Assembly (NCBI RefSeq): GCF_963422545.1
Contig: NZ_OY730232.1
Span: 62,001-126,000, forward strand
Origin: an uncultured Flavobacterium sp.
GTDB lineage: Bacteria > Bacteroidota > Bacteroidia > Flavobacteriales > Flavobacteriaceae
DNA length: 64,000 nucleotides
Reading direction: 5' to 3'
Shown here: piece after piece, positions 53,336 to 62,957 of the stretch
Layout of the letters: each line of letters starts with the position of its first letter
Position numbering within the stretch: the first letter of the stretch is position 1
The notes under the pieces: generated by a model
Database searches by the model: none
What the model was told of the DNA's origin: nothing
Seen by the model: the letters and a program-made list of their open reading frames with translations, nothing else
Position numbers and translations under genes: made by a program

Positions 53336-54652
53336 ATGCGAAAAATTATTTTAAGTGTGATTCTTATCACTATTTTGGTACTGACCTTTGTATCAAACTT
53401 CATCTTATCAGACAACCCAATTCCAGCAACAGCTGTAAAGTTTGATACGGGAGACACAGCTTGGATGATCGTAGCAACTGCATTTGTATTGCTTATGACT
53501 CCAGGGCTAGGTTTTTTCTACGGAGGAATGGTTGGTAAGAAAAACGTTATCAGTACAATGCTACAAAGTTTTATGGCAATGGTAATTGTTACTATTTTAT
53601 GGGTTATTGTTGCTTTCGGATTAGCATTTGGCCCTACTATTGGAGGAATTATCGGAAATCCAACTTCTAATTTATTCTTTCAAGGTGTTGGTACCAGTAC
53701 TGCATGGAGTCTTGCCCCAACAATTCCGTTTATGTTATTCGCATTATTTCAAGCAAAATTTGCCATCATTACTCCTGCATTAATTACAGGTGCTTTTGCA
53801 GAGCGTATACGTTTCTGGGCTTATTTACTATTCATGGTTTTATTCATTATTTTTATATACTCACCATTATGTCACATGACTTGGCATCCTGATGGAGTTT
53901 TCTTTAAAATGGGAGTTTTAGACTTCGCCGGAGGAACTGTAGTACACATGAGTGCTGGTTGGGCTGCATTAGCCGGAGCGATATTCTTAGGAAAAAGAAA
54001 AGTTCAAAAAGTAAACCCTGCGAGAATCACTTATGTATTATTAGGAACAGGTTTATTATGGTTTGGATGGTTTGGTTTCAACGCAGGTTCTGCATTAGGA
54101 TCAAATGGTTTAGCGGTACAAGCTTTAGGAACTACAACTGTTGCTGCTGCCGCTGCTGCTATGGCTTGGGTTTTCCTTGACAAAATCATTGGACACAAAT
54201 TATCTGCTCTTGGTGCTTGTATTGGTGCTGTTGTTGGTCTTGTTGCCATTACTCCTGCTGCCGGTTTCGTAAGTATTCCTCACGCAATTTTCATCGGAGC
54301 TTTTGCTGCTATTGTAAGTAACATTGTAGTAAGCAAATTCCCTAAAGGAAAAATTGATGATGCTCTTGATGTTTTTGCATGTCACGGTGTTGGTGGTATG
54401 GTAGGAATGTTGTTAACGGGAGTTTTTGCTTCAAAAGCGATTAACCCTGTAGTTGGAGATAATCAAGGTTTGATTTTCGGAACTCCAACTTTGTTCATCA
54501 ACCAATTAATCGCTTTAATAGCTGTATCTGTTTTCGCTTTTGTAGGTTCATACATTTTATTCTTTGTTGTAAATAAAATTACTCCTCTAAGAGTTACTGA
54601 AGAAAAAGAAGAATTAGGATTAGATATCTCTCAACACGGAGAATTCTTATAA
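53336..54652 (+). CDS. amt: Ammonium transporter (Amt family)
   Basis: 438 residues of trimeric ammonium channel. An N-terminal hydrophobic leader (about 1-25) is probably cleaved. Eleven membrane helices follow. Landmarks are FFYGGMVGKKNVISTM, the signature DFAGGTVVHMSAGWAAL (first pore histidine) and CHGVGGMVGMLLTG (second pore histidine). The usual partner glnK is not next to it. It may supply ammonium to the GltBD pathway encoded 30 kb away. Confidence 0.95.
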   Translation: MRKIILSVILITILVLTFVSNFILSDNPIPATAVKFDTGDTAWMIVATAFVLLMTPGLGFFYGGMVGKKNVISTMLQSFMAMVIVTILWVIVAFGLAFGPTIGGIIGNPTSNLFFQGVGTSTAWSLAPTIPFMLFALFQAKFAIITPALITGAFAERIRFWAYLLFMVLFIIFIYSPLCHMTWHPDGVFFKMGVLDFAGGTVVHMSAGWAALAGAIFLGKRKVQKVNPARITYVLLGTGLLWFGWFGFNAGSALGSNGLAVQALGTTTVAAAAAAMAWVFLDKIIGHKLSALGACIGAVVGLVAITPAAGFVSIPHAIFIGAFAAIVSNIVVSKFPKGKIDDALDVFACHGVGGMVGMLLTGVFASKAINPVVGDNQGLIFGTPTLFINQLIALIAVSVFAFVGSYILFFVVNKITPLRVTEEKEELGLDISQHGEFL

Positions 54653-54685
54653 AAAATTAGTTTGCCCTGTACACCAATCATAAAT

Positions 54686-54723
54686 AAAAAAGCGCTCTAA
54701 GTCTAACTTAGGGCGCTTTTTGC
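54686..54723 (+). terminator. Terminator of amt
   Basis: AAAAAGCGCTCTAAGT / ACTTAGGGCGCTTTTT stem with a CTA loop and one C:A mismatch or T:G pair, 33 bases after amt. The AT-rich sequence to 54831 also contains TTCACAATTCACAATTC direct repeats. Confidence 0.8.
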
Positions 54724-54831
54724 TTTGAATTAATTTCAACCTTAATTATATTATTTATTGCAGATTATAAATTGTAGACTTTAGATTATAACAATATACA
54801 TTCACAATTCACAATTCACAATTCTAAAAAA

Positions 54832-56892
54832 CTATTTAAAATTCCCAATTCCTTCTTTTAACCAATGCAAATATTCATCAGCATTAACATAACTAATAGT
54901 AGGTTTTGAACTGTTTAGATTCTTTCCTTCCAAGTCTGTTATAACATACAATGGTTGTGTATTTGTTTTGTATTTTGAGATCATAAAATCAGTCCATTTA
55001 TCGCCAACAGTAATAATTTTATCTCCTGATTTAGTTATAAATTGTTCTTCTTTTGGCAAGTCGCGTTTATCATCTACATAAAGAGAAATCAAAACAACAT
55101 CATTCTTTAATATTGGTAAAATAGTTGGTTCTGACCAAACATTATTTTCCATTTTTCTACAATTCACGCAAGCATGACCTGTAAAATCAAGCATAATTGG
55201 TTTGTTGATTTCTTTTGCATACGCTAATCCATCTTCATAATCATGAAAAACCATAATACCATGTGGCCCTAACTCTGCTCCCTCCGGCAATCCTTGTGAG
55301 CTTGCATTTGAAACTCCCGAACCTCCTAATCCAAACGGACTTTCACTATATGTTGGCGGTGGAGGAAAAGCGCTAATTAGTTTTAAAGGTGCTCCCCAAA
55401 GTCCAGGAATCAAATAAACTGTAAAAGCTAAAGTAATTAATCCTAAATATAATCTTCCCACAGAAATATGATGCAGCGGACTATCGTGTGGCAATGTAAT
55501 TTTTCCGAATAGATACAAAGCTAAAGCTGCAAAAATTGCTATCCAGATTACTAGGAAAACTTCTCTTTCTAAGAAATGTAATTGTAAAACTAAATCTGCA
55601 TTTGATAAAAATTTGAAAGCTAAGGCCAATTCTAAGAATCCTAAAACAACTTTTACCGTGTTCAACCATCCTCCAGATTTTGGTAATGAATTTAACCATC
55701 CCGGGAACATTGCAAATAGCATAAATGGTAAAGCTAATGCCAAAGAGAATCCTAACATTCCAACAACTGGCGCAATCCCTCCAGTTGAAGCTGCAATAAC
55801 TAATAAAGGTCCTACTACTGGTCCAGTACAAGAAAATGAAACTACTGCTAAAGCTAAAGCCATAAACAATATTCCAATTAATCCTCCTTTATCAGCTTGC
55901 TGATCAGCTTTATTTGCCCATGAATTAGGCAACATAATTTCAAAAGCTCCCAAAAATGAAGTAGCAAAAATAACTAACAAAACAAAGAAACCTAAATTAA
56001 ACCAAACATTGGTTGCTAAATCATTTAAGGCGTCAGCACCAAAAATCCAGGTTACTAACCACCCTAAAGCCACATAAATTACAATAATAGAAACACCATA
56101 AAAAATTGCATTTCTAATTCCTTGTGCTCTTGTTTTGCTCTGCTTTGTAAAAAAACTAACAGTCATTGGAATCATAGGAAAAACACAAGGTGTAAATAGC
56201 GCCGCGAGTCCTGACAAAAAAGCCAAAAAGAAAATGGACCATAATCCCATTGCAGAAGTTGATTCTGGTAATTCAGATTTCGCATTATTCGCTACTGTTT
56301 CTGTTTTTGATGTCTCAGTTTTAGCAGTTTCTACAGCTGTTTTTAAAGTATCAACAGCAATTCCTGTTGCTTTTGTTTCATCTAATTTTGATTTGGTTAC
56401 AGCTGCAACAGCATCCACTTTAAATGTTGATGGAATCGCAATTGAGAATTTTTTATTCGAGTTAATACAAACTTCTTTACAAACCTGAAAATCAAAATCA
56501 ACATCGACCGTTTTTAAATTAAGATTAGTGATTTTAATTTCCTGCTCTATATGCGCTTTCCCTTCAAAAAAGGTTTCATTTACCCCAAAGACATCATTAA
56601 AAGCGGTTTTGGTTTTTCCTTCTTTGGCTTTTCCAACCAATTCGTAATTCCCTTTTTGATTTTTAAATGTAATTTCTAATGCAAGAGGCCCACCATCTGG
56701 TGTAAACTGCGAATACATGTGCCAGTCTTTTTCAATCGTTCCATCAAAAATTAAAACAGCGTTATTTCCTGATTTCTTTTCAATTTTAGAAGTCCATTTT
56801 ACCGGTTCAAGGATTTGAGCATTTCCTTTTGCAAAAGCAAATATGAAAAACAGCAAAAACACAATGGTTTTATTCCAGACACTTTTCGACAT
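54832..56892 (-). CDS. dsbD: Thiol:disulphide interchange protein DsbD
   Basis: Carries reducing power from cytoplasmic thioredoxin across the inner membrane to periplasmic thiols. 686 residues from ATG 56892 (signal WNKTIVFLLFFIFAFAKGNAQ); the ATG at 56922, which overlaps the tilS stop by one base, is an alternative favoured by coupling. Order: periplasmic N-terminal DsbD-alpha-like domain with VCKEVCIN; eight-helix central domain with TPCVFPMIPMTVSFF and SFSCTGPVVGP, the two redox cysteines; C-terminal thioredoxin domain with CxxC in GHACVNCRKM. Length slightly exceeds E. coli DsbD. Confidence 0.93.
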   Translation of the reverse strand: MSKSVWNKTIVFLLFFIFAFAKGNAQILEPVKWTSKIEKKSGNNAVLIFDGTIEKDWHMYSQFTPDGGPLALEITFKNQKGNYELVGKAKEGKTKTAFNDVFGVNETFFEGKAHIEQEIKITNLNLKTVDVDFDFQVCKEVCINSNKKFSIAIPSTFKVDAVAAVTKSKLDETKATGIAVDTLKTAVETAKTETSKTETVANNAKSELPESTSAMGLWSIFFLAFLSGLAALFTPCVFPMIPMTVSFFTKQSKTRAQGIRNAIFYGVSIIVIYVALGWLVTWIFGADALNDLATNVWFNLGFFVLLVIFATSFLGAFEIMLPNSWANKADQQADKGGLIGILFMALALAVVSFSCTGPVVGPLLVIAASTGGIAPVVGMLGFSLALALPFMLFAMFPGWLNSLPKSGGWLNTVKVVLGFLELALAFKFLSNADLVLQLHFLEREVFLVIWIAIFAALALYLFGKITLPHDSPLHHISVGRLYLGLITLAFTVYLIPGLWGAPLKLISAFPPPPTYSESPFGLGGSGVSNASSQGLPEGAELGPHGIMVFHDYEDGLAYAKEINKPIMLDFTGHACVNCRKMENNVWSEPTILPILKNDVVLISLYVDDKRDLPKEEQFITKSGDKIITVGDKWTDFMISKYKTNTQPLYVITDLEGKNLNSSKPTISYVNADEYLHWLKEGIGNFK

Positions 56893-56921
56893 TATCGTTT
56901 GATGGTATTGATTAAAGTTCA

Positions 56922-58232
56922 TTATTGTAATTCTATTTTAAGTATTTTATTTGTCGTATTTTCAATTTTAAAGCGTTCGTCCTGTCTGATTCCAACAACC
57001 CACACAATTTGATTATCTGAACACAAAATCCAGGTTTTTTCTTTTTCAATCAGGGATAATTTTTCATCTTTAAAAAGCTTACTCACTTTTTTAGATTTTC
57101 CCTGCATTCCAAAAGGATGAAAAACATCCCCTTCATTCCATTTACGTAAAACCAAAGGAAATTGGATTTTTTCAGCGTCCACAAATATAGCTTTATTTGA
57201 ATCTATTGTAATGTCGTCTACTTGACAAAGCTTTAATTTTAAGGGAAAATTAACGTCTGTTACATTTTCATTAATTTCAAATTCTTCATTTTCTAACGCT
57301 TCAGAAATTGGACTTAAAATTAAAGTATCTCTGTTTTTTAACAGTCTAAACTCCGCCGAAAGCACTTGTTTTCCGGATTGACTATCAACCAAATCATAAA
57401 TATCATTCCACGCCAAAAAGCCAAATTCGTTCAGCCATTGGTACAAATACGATTTATAATTAGGAAGTTTTTTAAGCTGATTTAAATCAAAATGAATATC
57501 ATCACCAACTTCTTTTGCAACTTGCTGATAAATCATAACAGAAGCATCTTCGACCATTTCCTGCGATTCCTGCAAATACGATTGCGTTTTCTGAAAAGCA
57601 TTCAAAAAGTTCGGATTAATTTCCTTTAAAATCGGAACCAAATCATGACGAATTTTATTTCGAAGATATTTATTAGAAGCGTTACTGCTGTCTTCTCGCC
57701 ATTCGATATTATTTTCTTCAGCATATTTCAGGATTTCTTCTCTCGAAAAGGGCAAAAGCGGACGAATAATTCTATCGTTTTCTTCAGGGATTCCAATTAA
57801 TCCGTCTAATCCCGTTCCTCGCGTTAAGTTAATAATAAACGTTTCCAGATTATCATCGGCGTGATGTGCTGTTAGTATATAATCGAAATGCTCTGTTTCC
57901 AGAAGTTCATAAAACCAACTATAGCGCAGTTCACGAGCCGCAACCTGAGTTGATAATTTATAATCTTTTGCAAAAGCTTCGGTATCAAATTGAGTAACAA
58001 AAACAGGAATTTCATTTTGATCGCAATAGTTTTGAACAAAACTCTGATCGCCAAAACTTTCTAATCCACGGAGTTGGAAATTGCAATGCAAAACGGCAAT
58101 TTTATAAGGCAATTGCTTTACTAAATGAAGTAAAACCATGCTATCTAAACCTCCGCTTACGGCCAGAAATAGTTTTTTATTTTCCAGAAACGGAAACCTT
58201 GAAGCGATATGATCTTGAAATTTTGAAAACAT
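56922..58232 (-). CDS. tilS: tRNA(Ile)-lysidine synthase
   Basis: Modifies C34 of the CAU-anticodon tRNA to lysidine so that it reads AUA isoleucine; essential. The PP-loop ATP motif is LAVSGGLDSMVLLHL (about residues 24-38), followed by LTAHHADDNLETF and GIPEENDRIIRPLLP, then the C-terminal TilS substrate domains with RKWNEGDVFHPFGMQGKSKKV. 436 residues is normal. It lies directly upstream of dsbD in an apparent operon. Confidence 0.95.
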   Translation of the reverse strand: MFSKFQDHIASRFPFLENKKLFLAVSGGLDSMVLLHLVKQLPYKIAVLHCNFQLRGLESFGDQSFVQNYCDQNEIPVFVTQFDTEAFAKDYKLSTQVAARELRYSWFYELLETEHFDYILTAHHADDNLETFIINLTRGTGLDGLIGIPEENDRIIRPLLPFSREEILKYAEENNIEWREDSSNASNKYLRNKIRHDLVPILKEINPNFLNAFQKTQSYLQESQEMVEDASVMIYQQVAKEVGDDIHFDLNQLKKLPNYKSYLYQWLNEFGFLAWNDIYDLVDSQSGKQVLSAEFRLLKNRDTLILSPISEALENEEFEINENVTDVNFPLKLKLCQVDDITIDSNKAIFVDAEKIQFPLVLRKWNEGDVFHPFGMQGKSKKVSKLFKDEKLSLIEKEKTWILCSDNQIVWVVGIRQDERFKIENTTNKILKIELQ

Positions 58233-58297
58233 TTGATAAAAGTAGAAAATTAAATTCGATCTATTTTTAAATGAATTGTTAAGCGTTAATTTTTTTT

Positions 58298-58481
58298 GCC
58301 ACGAATTTCACGAATTAGCACGAATTTTTTAATGCAGATTCGGCAGATTTATTCTTTTTTGCCACAGATTAAAAAGATTTGCACAGATTTTTTAATCATT
58401 TTAATCCTTTAATCTGTGGCTAATATTTTTTTTACGAATTGCAAGACAAAAAAATTCGTGCTAATTCGTGAAATTCGTGGC
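58298..58481. repeat. Two nested palindromes of the dispersed family
   Basis: Outer arms GCCACGAATTTCACGAATTA (58298) and TAATTCGTGAAATTCGTGGC (to 58481); inside them GCCACAGATTAAAAAGATT (58361) pairs with ATCCTTTAATCTGTGGC (to 58420). This fills the gap between tilS and the pabB-type gene. Confidence 0.75.
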
Positions 58482-58489
58482 TAATTTTT

Positions 58490-59800
58490 TTACTGCAAAA
58501 CTTCATGCATTGCTTTAGCCTTCAATAAACATTCTTCGTATTCTTTTTCAGGAATTGACAATGATGTAATGGCGCTTCCAACAGAAAATGAAACGTATTT
58601 GTTCTCCTGATTATATAAAATACTTCTGATTACTACATTAAAATCAAAATCACCTTCAGGCGTAAAATACCCAACCGATCCGCTGTATAAACCTCGTTTT
58701 GTTTCTTCCAGATTTTCGATGATTTTCATTACCGAAATCTTTGGCGCACCCGTCATACTTCCCATTGGAAAAGTTGTTTTCAAAACATCAATTGAAGAAT
58801 ACTGCGGATCTAATTTTGATGTTATGGTCGAAATCATTTGGTGTACTTGCAAAAACGAATAGATTTTACAAAGTTCTGCAACTTCAACAGAACCTTTTTG
58901 TGCTGTATGCGACAAATCATTTCTGACTAGATCTGTAATCATAATATTTTCAGCACGTTCTTTGGCGTCTGATTCCAGAAATTGCTTTGATTTTTCGTCT
59001 TCAACAGGATCTGAAGATCGCTTTGAAGTTCCTTTTATTGGTTGTGAGATCAAAGTTTCTCCAACTTTTTTCAGATATCGTTCCGGAGATGCGGAAAGCA
59101 AATATTGTTTATGTTTTTTAAAGAAAACCGAAAACGGCGCTTCCGAAATAGCGTTGAGTTTCTGAAATTTTTCTAACGGATTTATAATCGCATTTTCAGC
59201 AAAAAACTCCATACAAAAATTAGCTTCATACATATCTCCTTTATGAATATGTTCGAGCATTTTTGTTACTTTTTCAACATACAAATCTTTCGAAATGCGT
59301 TGCTGCACTTCGACTCCGCTCAGTGTGACAAATGGTTCTGACTGAGTTTGCATAATTTCTTCAAAATCATCTTCGACCTCATCATCACAAAGAAATAAAT
59401 ATTGAATTTCAAGCTGATTTTCTTTCAGTATGAATATTTTTTTTGGTTGAAAGAAAAACAAATCCGGAAAATCTAAGCCATCAAAATTTGATGATTTTAG
59501 ATCTTCGATATCATTTTTTAAATCATATGAAAGATAGCCAAAAAGCCAGTCTTTAGTCGTTTGCTGATATTGTTTTAAATCGTCGAAGGCATTCTGAAAA
59601 TCCGTTTTTAAAGAAGTAAAAGCATCTACAGCCAACACACAATCAAAACTGGAATATTCTTGTGGATACGAATTGCTGTCCAAAAAAATTACCTCGCGAA
59701 ATTGCTGTGACCAAATTAGAAGTTGCTGTTTAAACTGCTCTGGATTTGAAATATGTTTATGAATTGAAACTCTCAAAAATGGGTAAATTTTAGACGTCAA
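58490..59800 (-). CDS. pabB: Aminodeoxychorismate synthase component I-type chorismate-binding enzyme
   Basis: Converts chorismate plus ammonia to aminodeoxychorismate, precursor of p-aminobenzoate and folate. The chorismate-binding domain has FCMEFFAEN, the PabB-type lysine motif SQPIKGTSKR, ERAENIMITDLVRNDL, MTGAPKISVMKIIE and GSVGYFTPEGDFDFNV. The P-I-K-G motif favours PabB over anthranilate synthase TrpE. 436 residues, with a divergent N-terminal half. No pabA or pabC is adjacent. Confidence 0.85.
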   Translation of the reverse strand: MTSKIYPFLRVSIHKHISNPEQFKQQLLIWSQQFREVIFLDSNSYPQEYSSFDCVLAVDAFTSLKTDFQNAFDDLKQYQQTTKDWLFGYLSYDLKNDIEDLKSSNFDGLDFPDLFFFQPKKIFILKENQLEIQYLFLCDDEVEDDFEEIMQTQSEPFVTLSGVEVQQRISKDLYVEKVTKMLEHIHKGDMYEANFCMEFFAENAIINPLEKFQKLNAISEAPFSVFFKKHKQYLLSASPERYLKKVGETLISQPIKGTSKRSSDPVEDEKSKQFLESDAKERAENIMITDLVRNDLSHTAQKGSVEVAELCKIYSFLQVHQMISTITSKLDPQYSSIDVLKTTFPMGSMTGAPKISVMKIIENLEETKRGLYSGSVGYFTPEGDFDFNVVIRSILYNQENKYVSFSVGSAITSLSIPEKEYEECLLKAKAMHEVLQ

Positions 59801-60133
59801 AATTACGACAAAAAAAATCCTTCAATAAAATAATCCTCAAAAATTATTGGCACACTTTTTAGTATATCGAATTAGTACTAATTATTAAAAATTTTCTTGC
59901 CATTTGATTAAAAAATTACTCAAAAAAATAAGCCACAGATTTAAATGATTAGAATGATTTTTCTTTTGCCACGAATTACACAAATTTTCACTAATTCAAT
60001 TTGTGGTAATTCGTGAAATTCGTGGCAAAAAATTCACCGCAAACAGAAAAAATCCTTTTAATCTGTGACAAAAAACAAAACCTGTCTTTTAGAAAGACAA
60101 ACTATTATTTATTAATCAAATTTTATAACCTTT
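59801..60133. repeat. Intergenic region with nested palindromes
   Basis: GCCACGAATTACACAAATT (59968) pairs with AATTCGTGAAATTCGTGGC (to 60026); an outer pair GCCACAGATTTAAATGATT (59932) and CCTTTTAATCTGTGAC (to about 60069) encloses it. No gene. The leaders of the pabB-type gene (minus) and the DUF4349 gene (plus) are in the outer parts. Confidence 0.7.
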
Positions 60134-61030
60134 ATGAAAACAATTGCAAAATTAGGATTGACTTCCTTGGTAATTATCGCATTACTATTTTCTTGTAAAA
60201 AAGCAGATTATGCCTCTGGCGAAGAGGCCGCAGATTACAAAACTACAGCAGACAGCACTGCTATTTCTTCATCGGCAGCGGTGGAGAAAAAAGACAGTAA
60301 ACAGAAATTTATTCGAACTGCCGATATTAAATTCAAGGTCAAAAACGTCGTCAAGTCTACTTATGCAATTGAAAACGCTACGCAAAAATTTGGAGGTTTT
60401 GTTACTTATACCAATCTACAAAGCAATATTCAGGATCAAATTAAAACCAAAATAAGCCAGGACAGCACACTTGAAACTACTAAATATACGGTTGAAAACA
60501 ACATTACGATTCGCGTTCCTAACACACAGCTTGACACCGTAATTAAAACTATTGCCAAACAAATTGACTTTCTGGATTTCAGGATTATTAAAGCCGATGA
60601 TGTTTCGTTGAAGTTATTAGCGAATCAGCTTTCGCAAAAAAGAAGCATTACTACCGAAAAAAGAGTCGAAAAAGCGATTGATTCTAAAGGCAAAAAAATA
60701 AATGACATTATCGAAGCCGAAAACACTTTGGCAAACCAAAAAGAAGCCAATGACAATAGCACAATTGATAACTTATCACTGCAAGATCAGGTCAATTTTA
60801 GCACCATCACTTTACAGCTTTACCAAAACGAAACCATTCGACAAGAAATAATGGCAAGCGAAAAAGAAAGTGCTGCTTACAAACCAAATTTAGGCATTCA
60901 AATTATTGATGCATTAAAAAGCGGTTGGTATATTCTTGAGGCAATCTTTGTGTTTTTTATTAATCTTTGGCCATTTATTCTGATTGGTTTAGGGGCATTT
61001 TTTCTTTATAAAAAGTTCCTTAAAAAATGA
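60134..61030 (+). CDS. DUF4349 lipoprotein
   Basis: 298 residues. Lipoprotein signal LTSLVIIALLFSC, Cys at about residue 21. DUF4349 follows: FIRTADIKFKVKNVVKSTYAIENATQKFGGFV, ITIRVPNTQLDTVIKTI, and a central coiled coil (about 165-210, KRSITTEKRVEKAIDSKGKKINDI), then the family's C-terminal membrane helix (AIFVFFINLWPFILIGLGAFFLY) with a basic end. An envelope protein of unknown role. Confidence 0.9.
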   Translation: MKTIAKLGLTSLVIIALLFSCKKADYASGEEAADYKTTADSTAISSSAAVEKKDSKQKFIRTADIKFKVKNVVKSTYAIENATQKFGGFVTYTNLQSNIQDQIKTKISQDSTLETTKYTVENNITIRVPNTQLDTVIKTIAKQIDFLDFRIIKADDVSLKLLANQLSQKRSITTEKRVEKAIDSKGKKINDIIEAENTLANQKEANDNSTIDNLSLQDQVNFSTITLQLYQNETIRQEIMASEKESAAYKPNLGIQIIDALKSGWYILEAIFVFFINLWPFILIGLGAFFLYKKFLKK

Positions 61031-61241
61031 GAAAACTGTTAAGAAATTAGTAATTTAATAAGAAAAAAAACGTTATATTTGATATAGCATTAAATTAATC
61101 CCATAAATAGGATTGTTTTAATTGTAAAATTCTCAGTAAAAGCAGTTTCAAAAACGAATTTTTCATTTTATCAGAGAATCCAGACTTGCAATGTTTATCA
61201 GTAAATAATTATATTTTTTAACCCATAAAAATCCCAGTATT

Positions 61242-61619
61242 ATGAAAATTGCTACCATTATTGTCCGAGTTTTGATTGGTCTGTTGTTACTATTTGCCTC
61301 TATTAGTTTTTTCTTTCATCTAATGCCTGCAGAGCCAGTAACTAACGATGACTTTAAAGCTTTTAACACGGGGCTTGTTGCTTCAAAATATTTGATGCCA
61401 TTAGCCAAGTCTGTTGAATTGATTTGCGGAATCGCTTTTGTAACAGGGCGTTACGTAACTCTTGCCAATATCTTGATATTACCAATTACCATAAACATTT
61501 TATTTATCAATTATTTTATGTCTCCGCAAACTTTACCTATTGCGGGTTTACTATTCCTAGCTAACTTATTCTTGATTTACAGACATTGGGATAATTACAA
61601 AAGTGTTTTTACTGCATAA
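61242..61619 (+). CDS. DoxX-like small membrane protein
   Basis: 125 residues with four membrane helices. The pattern IIVRVLIGLLLLFASISFF, followed by a loop, then LMPLAKSVELICGIAFVTGRY and LANILILPITINILFI, matches the DoxX-like family. Function in Bacteroidota unknown; relatives act with redox or quinone partners. Followed by a strong terminator. Confidence 0.8.
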   Translation: MKIATIIVRVLIGLLLLFASISFFFHLMPAEPVTNDDFKAFNTGLVASKYLMPLAKSVELICGIAFVTGRYVTLANILILPITINILFINYFMSPQTLPIAGLLFLANLFLIYRHWDNYKSVFTA

Positions 61620-61641
61620 ATTATTTTTGAACTGAAATAAA

Positions 61642-61675
61642 AAACCCGACAGCTTATAACTGTCGGGTTTACTTT
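61642..61675 (+). terminator. Terminator of the DoxX-like gene
   Basis: Perfect 11-bp stem AAACCCGACAG / CTGTCGGGTTT, followed by a T-rich stretch. The stem sequence matches the hairpin at 29010. Confidence 0.85.
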
Positions 61676-61688
61676 TTAGTCATGTATT

Positions 61689-62013
61689 TTAGTTTTCACC
61701 AGCGACAAACACATCTTTATAATCTGTGTCGATCGTAATTATCTTATAACCGGAATAAAAAGGACCAAAAAATGAAACCTTAAGCATACCAACATTGTCT
61801 TTTTTGACAAGCCTGGCTTTCCCGACGCTTTCCTCCCATTTGTCTTTTGTGACATTATAGCCCCTGTTATCAACTTTAATCGTGCCATTATTGTTTAGAA
61901 AATATTGGCAGTTATGTGGTTTATATCTTTTTTATAATCTAATCTTATAATTTCAAACCGTTTTCCAGGTATTCAGCTTTGCTAAAATCAGTGATAGCAA
62001 CAGCTTTTTTCAT
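61689..62013 (-). pseudogene. Decayed lipocalin (Blc type) gene
   Basis: Minus-strand remains of a bacterial lipocalin. The intact middle frame reads NNNGTIKVDNRGYNVTKDKW, then KARLVKKDNVGMLKVSFFGP and YSGYKIITIDTDYKDVFVAG, and stops at 61689, lacking the usual C-terminal portion. Upstream, ATG 62013 opens a frame reading MKKAVAITDFSKAEYLENG, the normal mature N-terminus, but it stops after 22 codons. Two further frame changes (FEIIRLDYKKDINHITAN, then YFLNNNG) are needed to join the parts. There is no signal peptide. The gene is clearly inactive. Confidence 0.85.
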
Positions 62014-62248
62014 AACATTTGAACATTAGAAATAAAGTATAAATACAATTCCTGTTTCAAGCAGAATTAAACCTATATATCTATCCTTCAAAATATTACC
62101 TTTTCATACAAATAAAGACAGTATTTGTATTTCAGATCTAATTTACAAAATTTTTCTTGAATTTCATATTTTTTGACTCTAAGAATAACATCAAAATTCA
62201 TAAATATTTTTACTAAACCACTATATTTGATTAAACCTTTTCCTTCAA
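62014..62248. other. Gap upstream of the exported-protein gene
   Basis: AT-rich; nothing recognisable. A minus-strand 61-codon frame here has no support. Confidence 0.4.
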
Positions 62249-62902
62249 ATGAAAAAATACCTACTTGTAGCACTATTACTTTATATCAATTTATCGAGAT
62301 CTCAATCAATAAAATCAGTAGATTCTCTAAATATGGAGATTTGTAAATCTTTAGCTCAAAATAAAGCTTTGAACAATGAAATCAGGATTAATACAATCAA
62401 CAATTCTCATATAACTCCTTATCTGGCAAAGTTTAAAGACAGTCTCGTTCAAAGAGAAGTATTTGAACAGATCTTTTTCAGATTACAAAAAAATTGCAAT
62501 GAATTTGTAGCGCTTTTTCCAAACAAGCATCCCGAAAGCAGTTGGTCTATGCAAAACGAAAAACCTCTGGACAAAATATCGAAAGAAGAGTGTAATCATT
62601 TTGATAAAATTTCAAAGTATTATTATATTGAAAATGATGGCAATAAAGTAGAAGTAACTTTAAGTGATGATTTGTGGATCGAAAAATTTTCTGACGGGAC
62701 TTTCTCAAAATTAACTTTCCGAAAAAAAGGAAGTTGCGAATTTGAACTTGAATTTATTGAAAGTAATAATATATCGAGAAAAAACTTAAGCATTAAAGGC
62801 GATAAATACCTTTATAAGTTGTATGATGAAGAAAATGAAACCTACAGCGTCTATACTCAAAACAAAGAAACTTATTATACTTTTAAAATATTAAAACAAT
62901 AA
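62249..62902 (+). CDS. Unknown exported protein
   Basis: Not recognised. 217 residues with a signal peptide (KKYLLVALLLYINLSRSQ). The N-terminal half is helical (DSLVQREVFEQIFFRLQKNC); the C-terminal half is beta-rich (NKVEVTLSDDLWIEKFSDGTFSK), ending ETYYTFKILKQ. Two mid-protein cysteines and one near residue 170 are present. Terminator follows immediately. Confidence 0.65.
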   Translation: MKKYLLVALLLYINLSRSQSIKSVDSLNMEICKSLAQNKALNNEIRINTINNSHITPYLAKFKDSLVQREVFEQIFFRLQKNCNEFVALFPNKHPESSWSMQNEKPLDKISKEECNHFDKISKYYYIENDGNKVEVTLSDDLWIEKFSDGTFSKLTFRKKGSCEFELEFIESNNISRKNLSIKGDKYLYKLYDEENETYSVYTQNKETYYTFKILKQ

Positions 62903-62940
62903 AAAAATCGCCGAAATATAAATCCCGGCGGTTTTTTAAA
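62902..62940. terminator. Bidirectional terminator between the exported-protein gene and lpd
   Basis: AAAAAATCGCCG / CGGCGGTTTTTT stem with a 12-base loop; A and T runs on both sides allow use from either strand. Confidence 0.8.
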
Positions 62941-62957
62941 ATTATGATTTACGTAAA

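Noticed and set aside
62088..62273. Minus-strand 61-codon frame upstream of the exported-protein gene
   Set aside because: It overlaps the start of a better supported gene and its sequence looks random.
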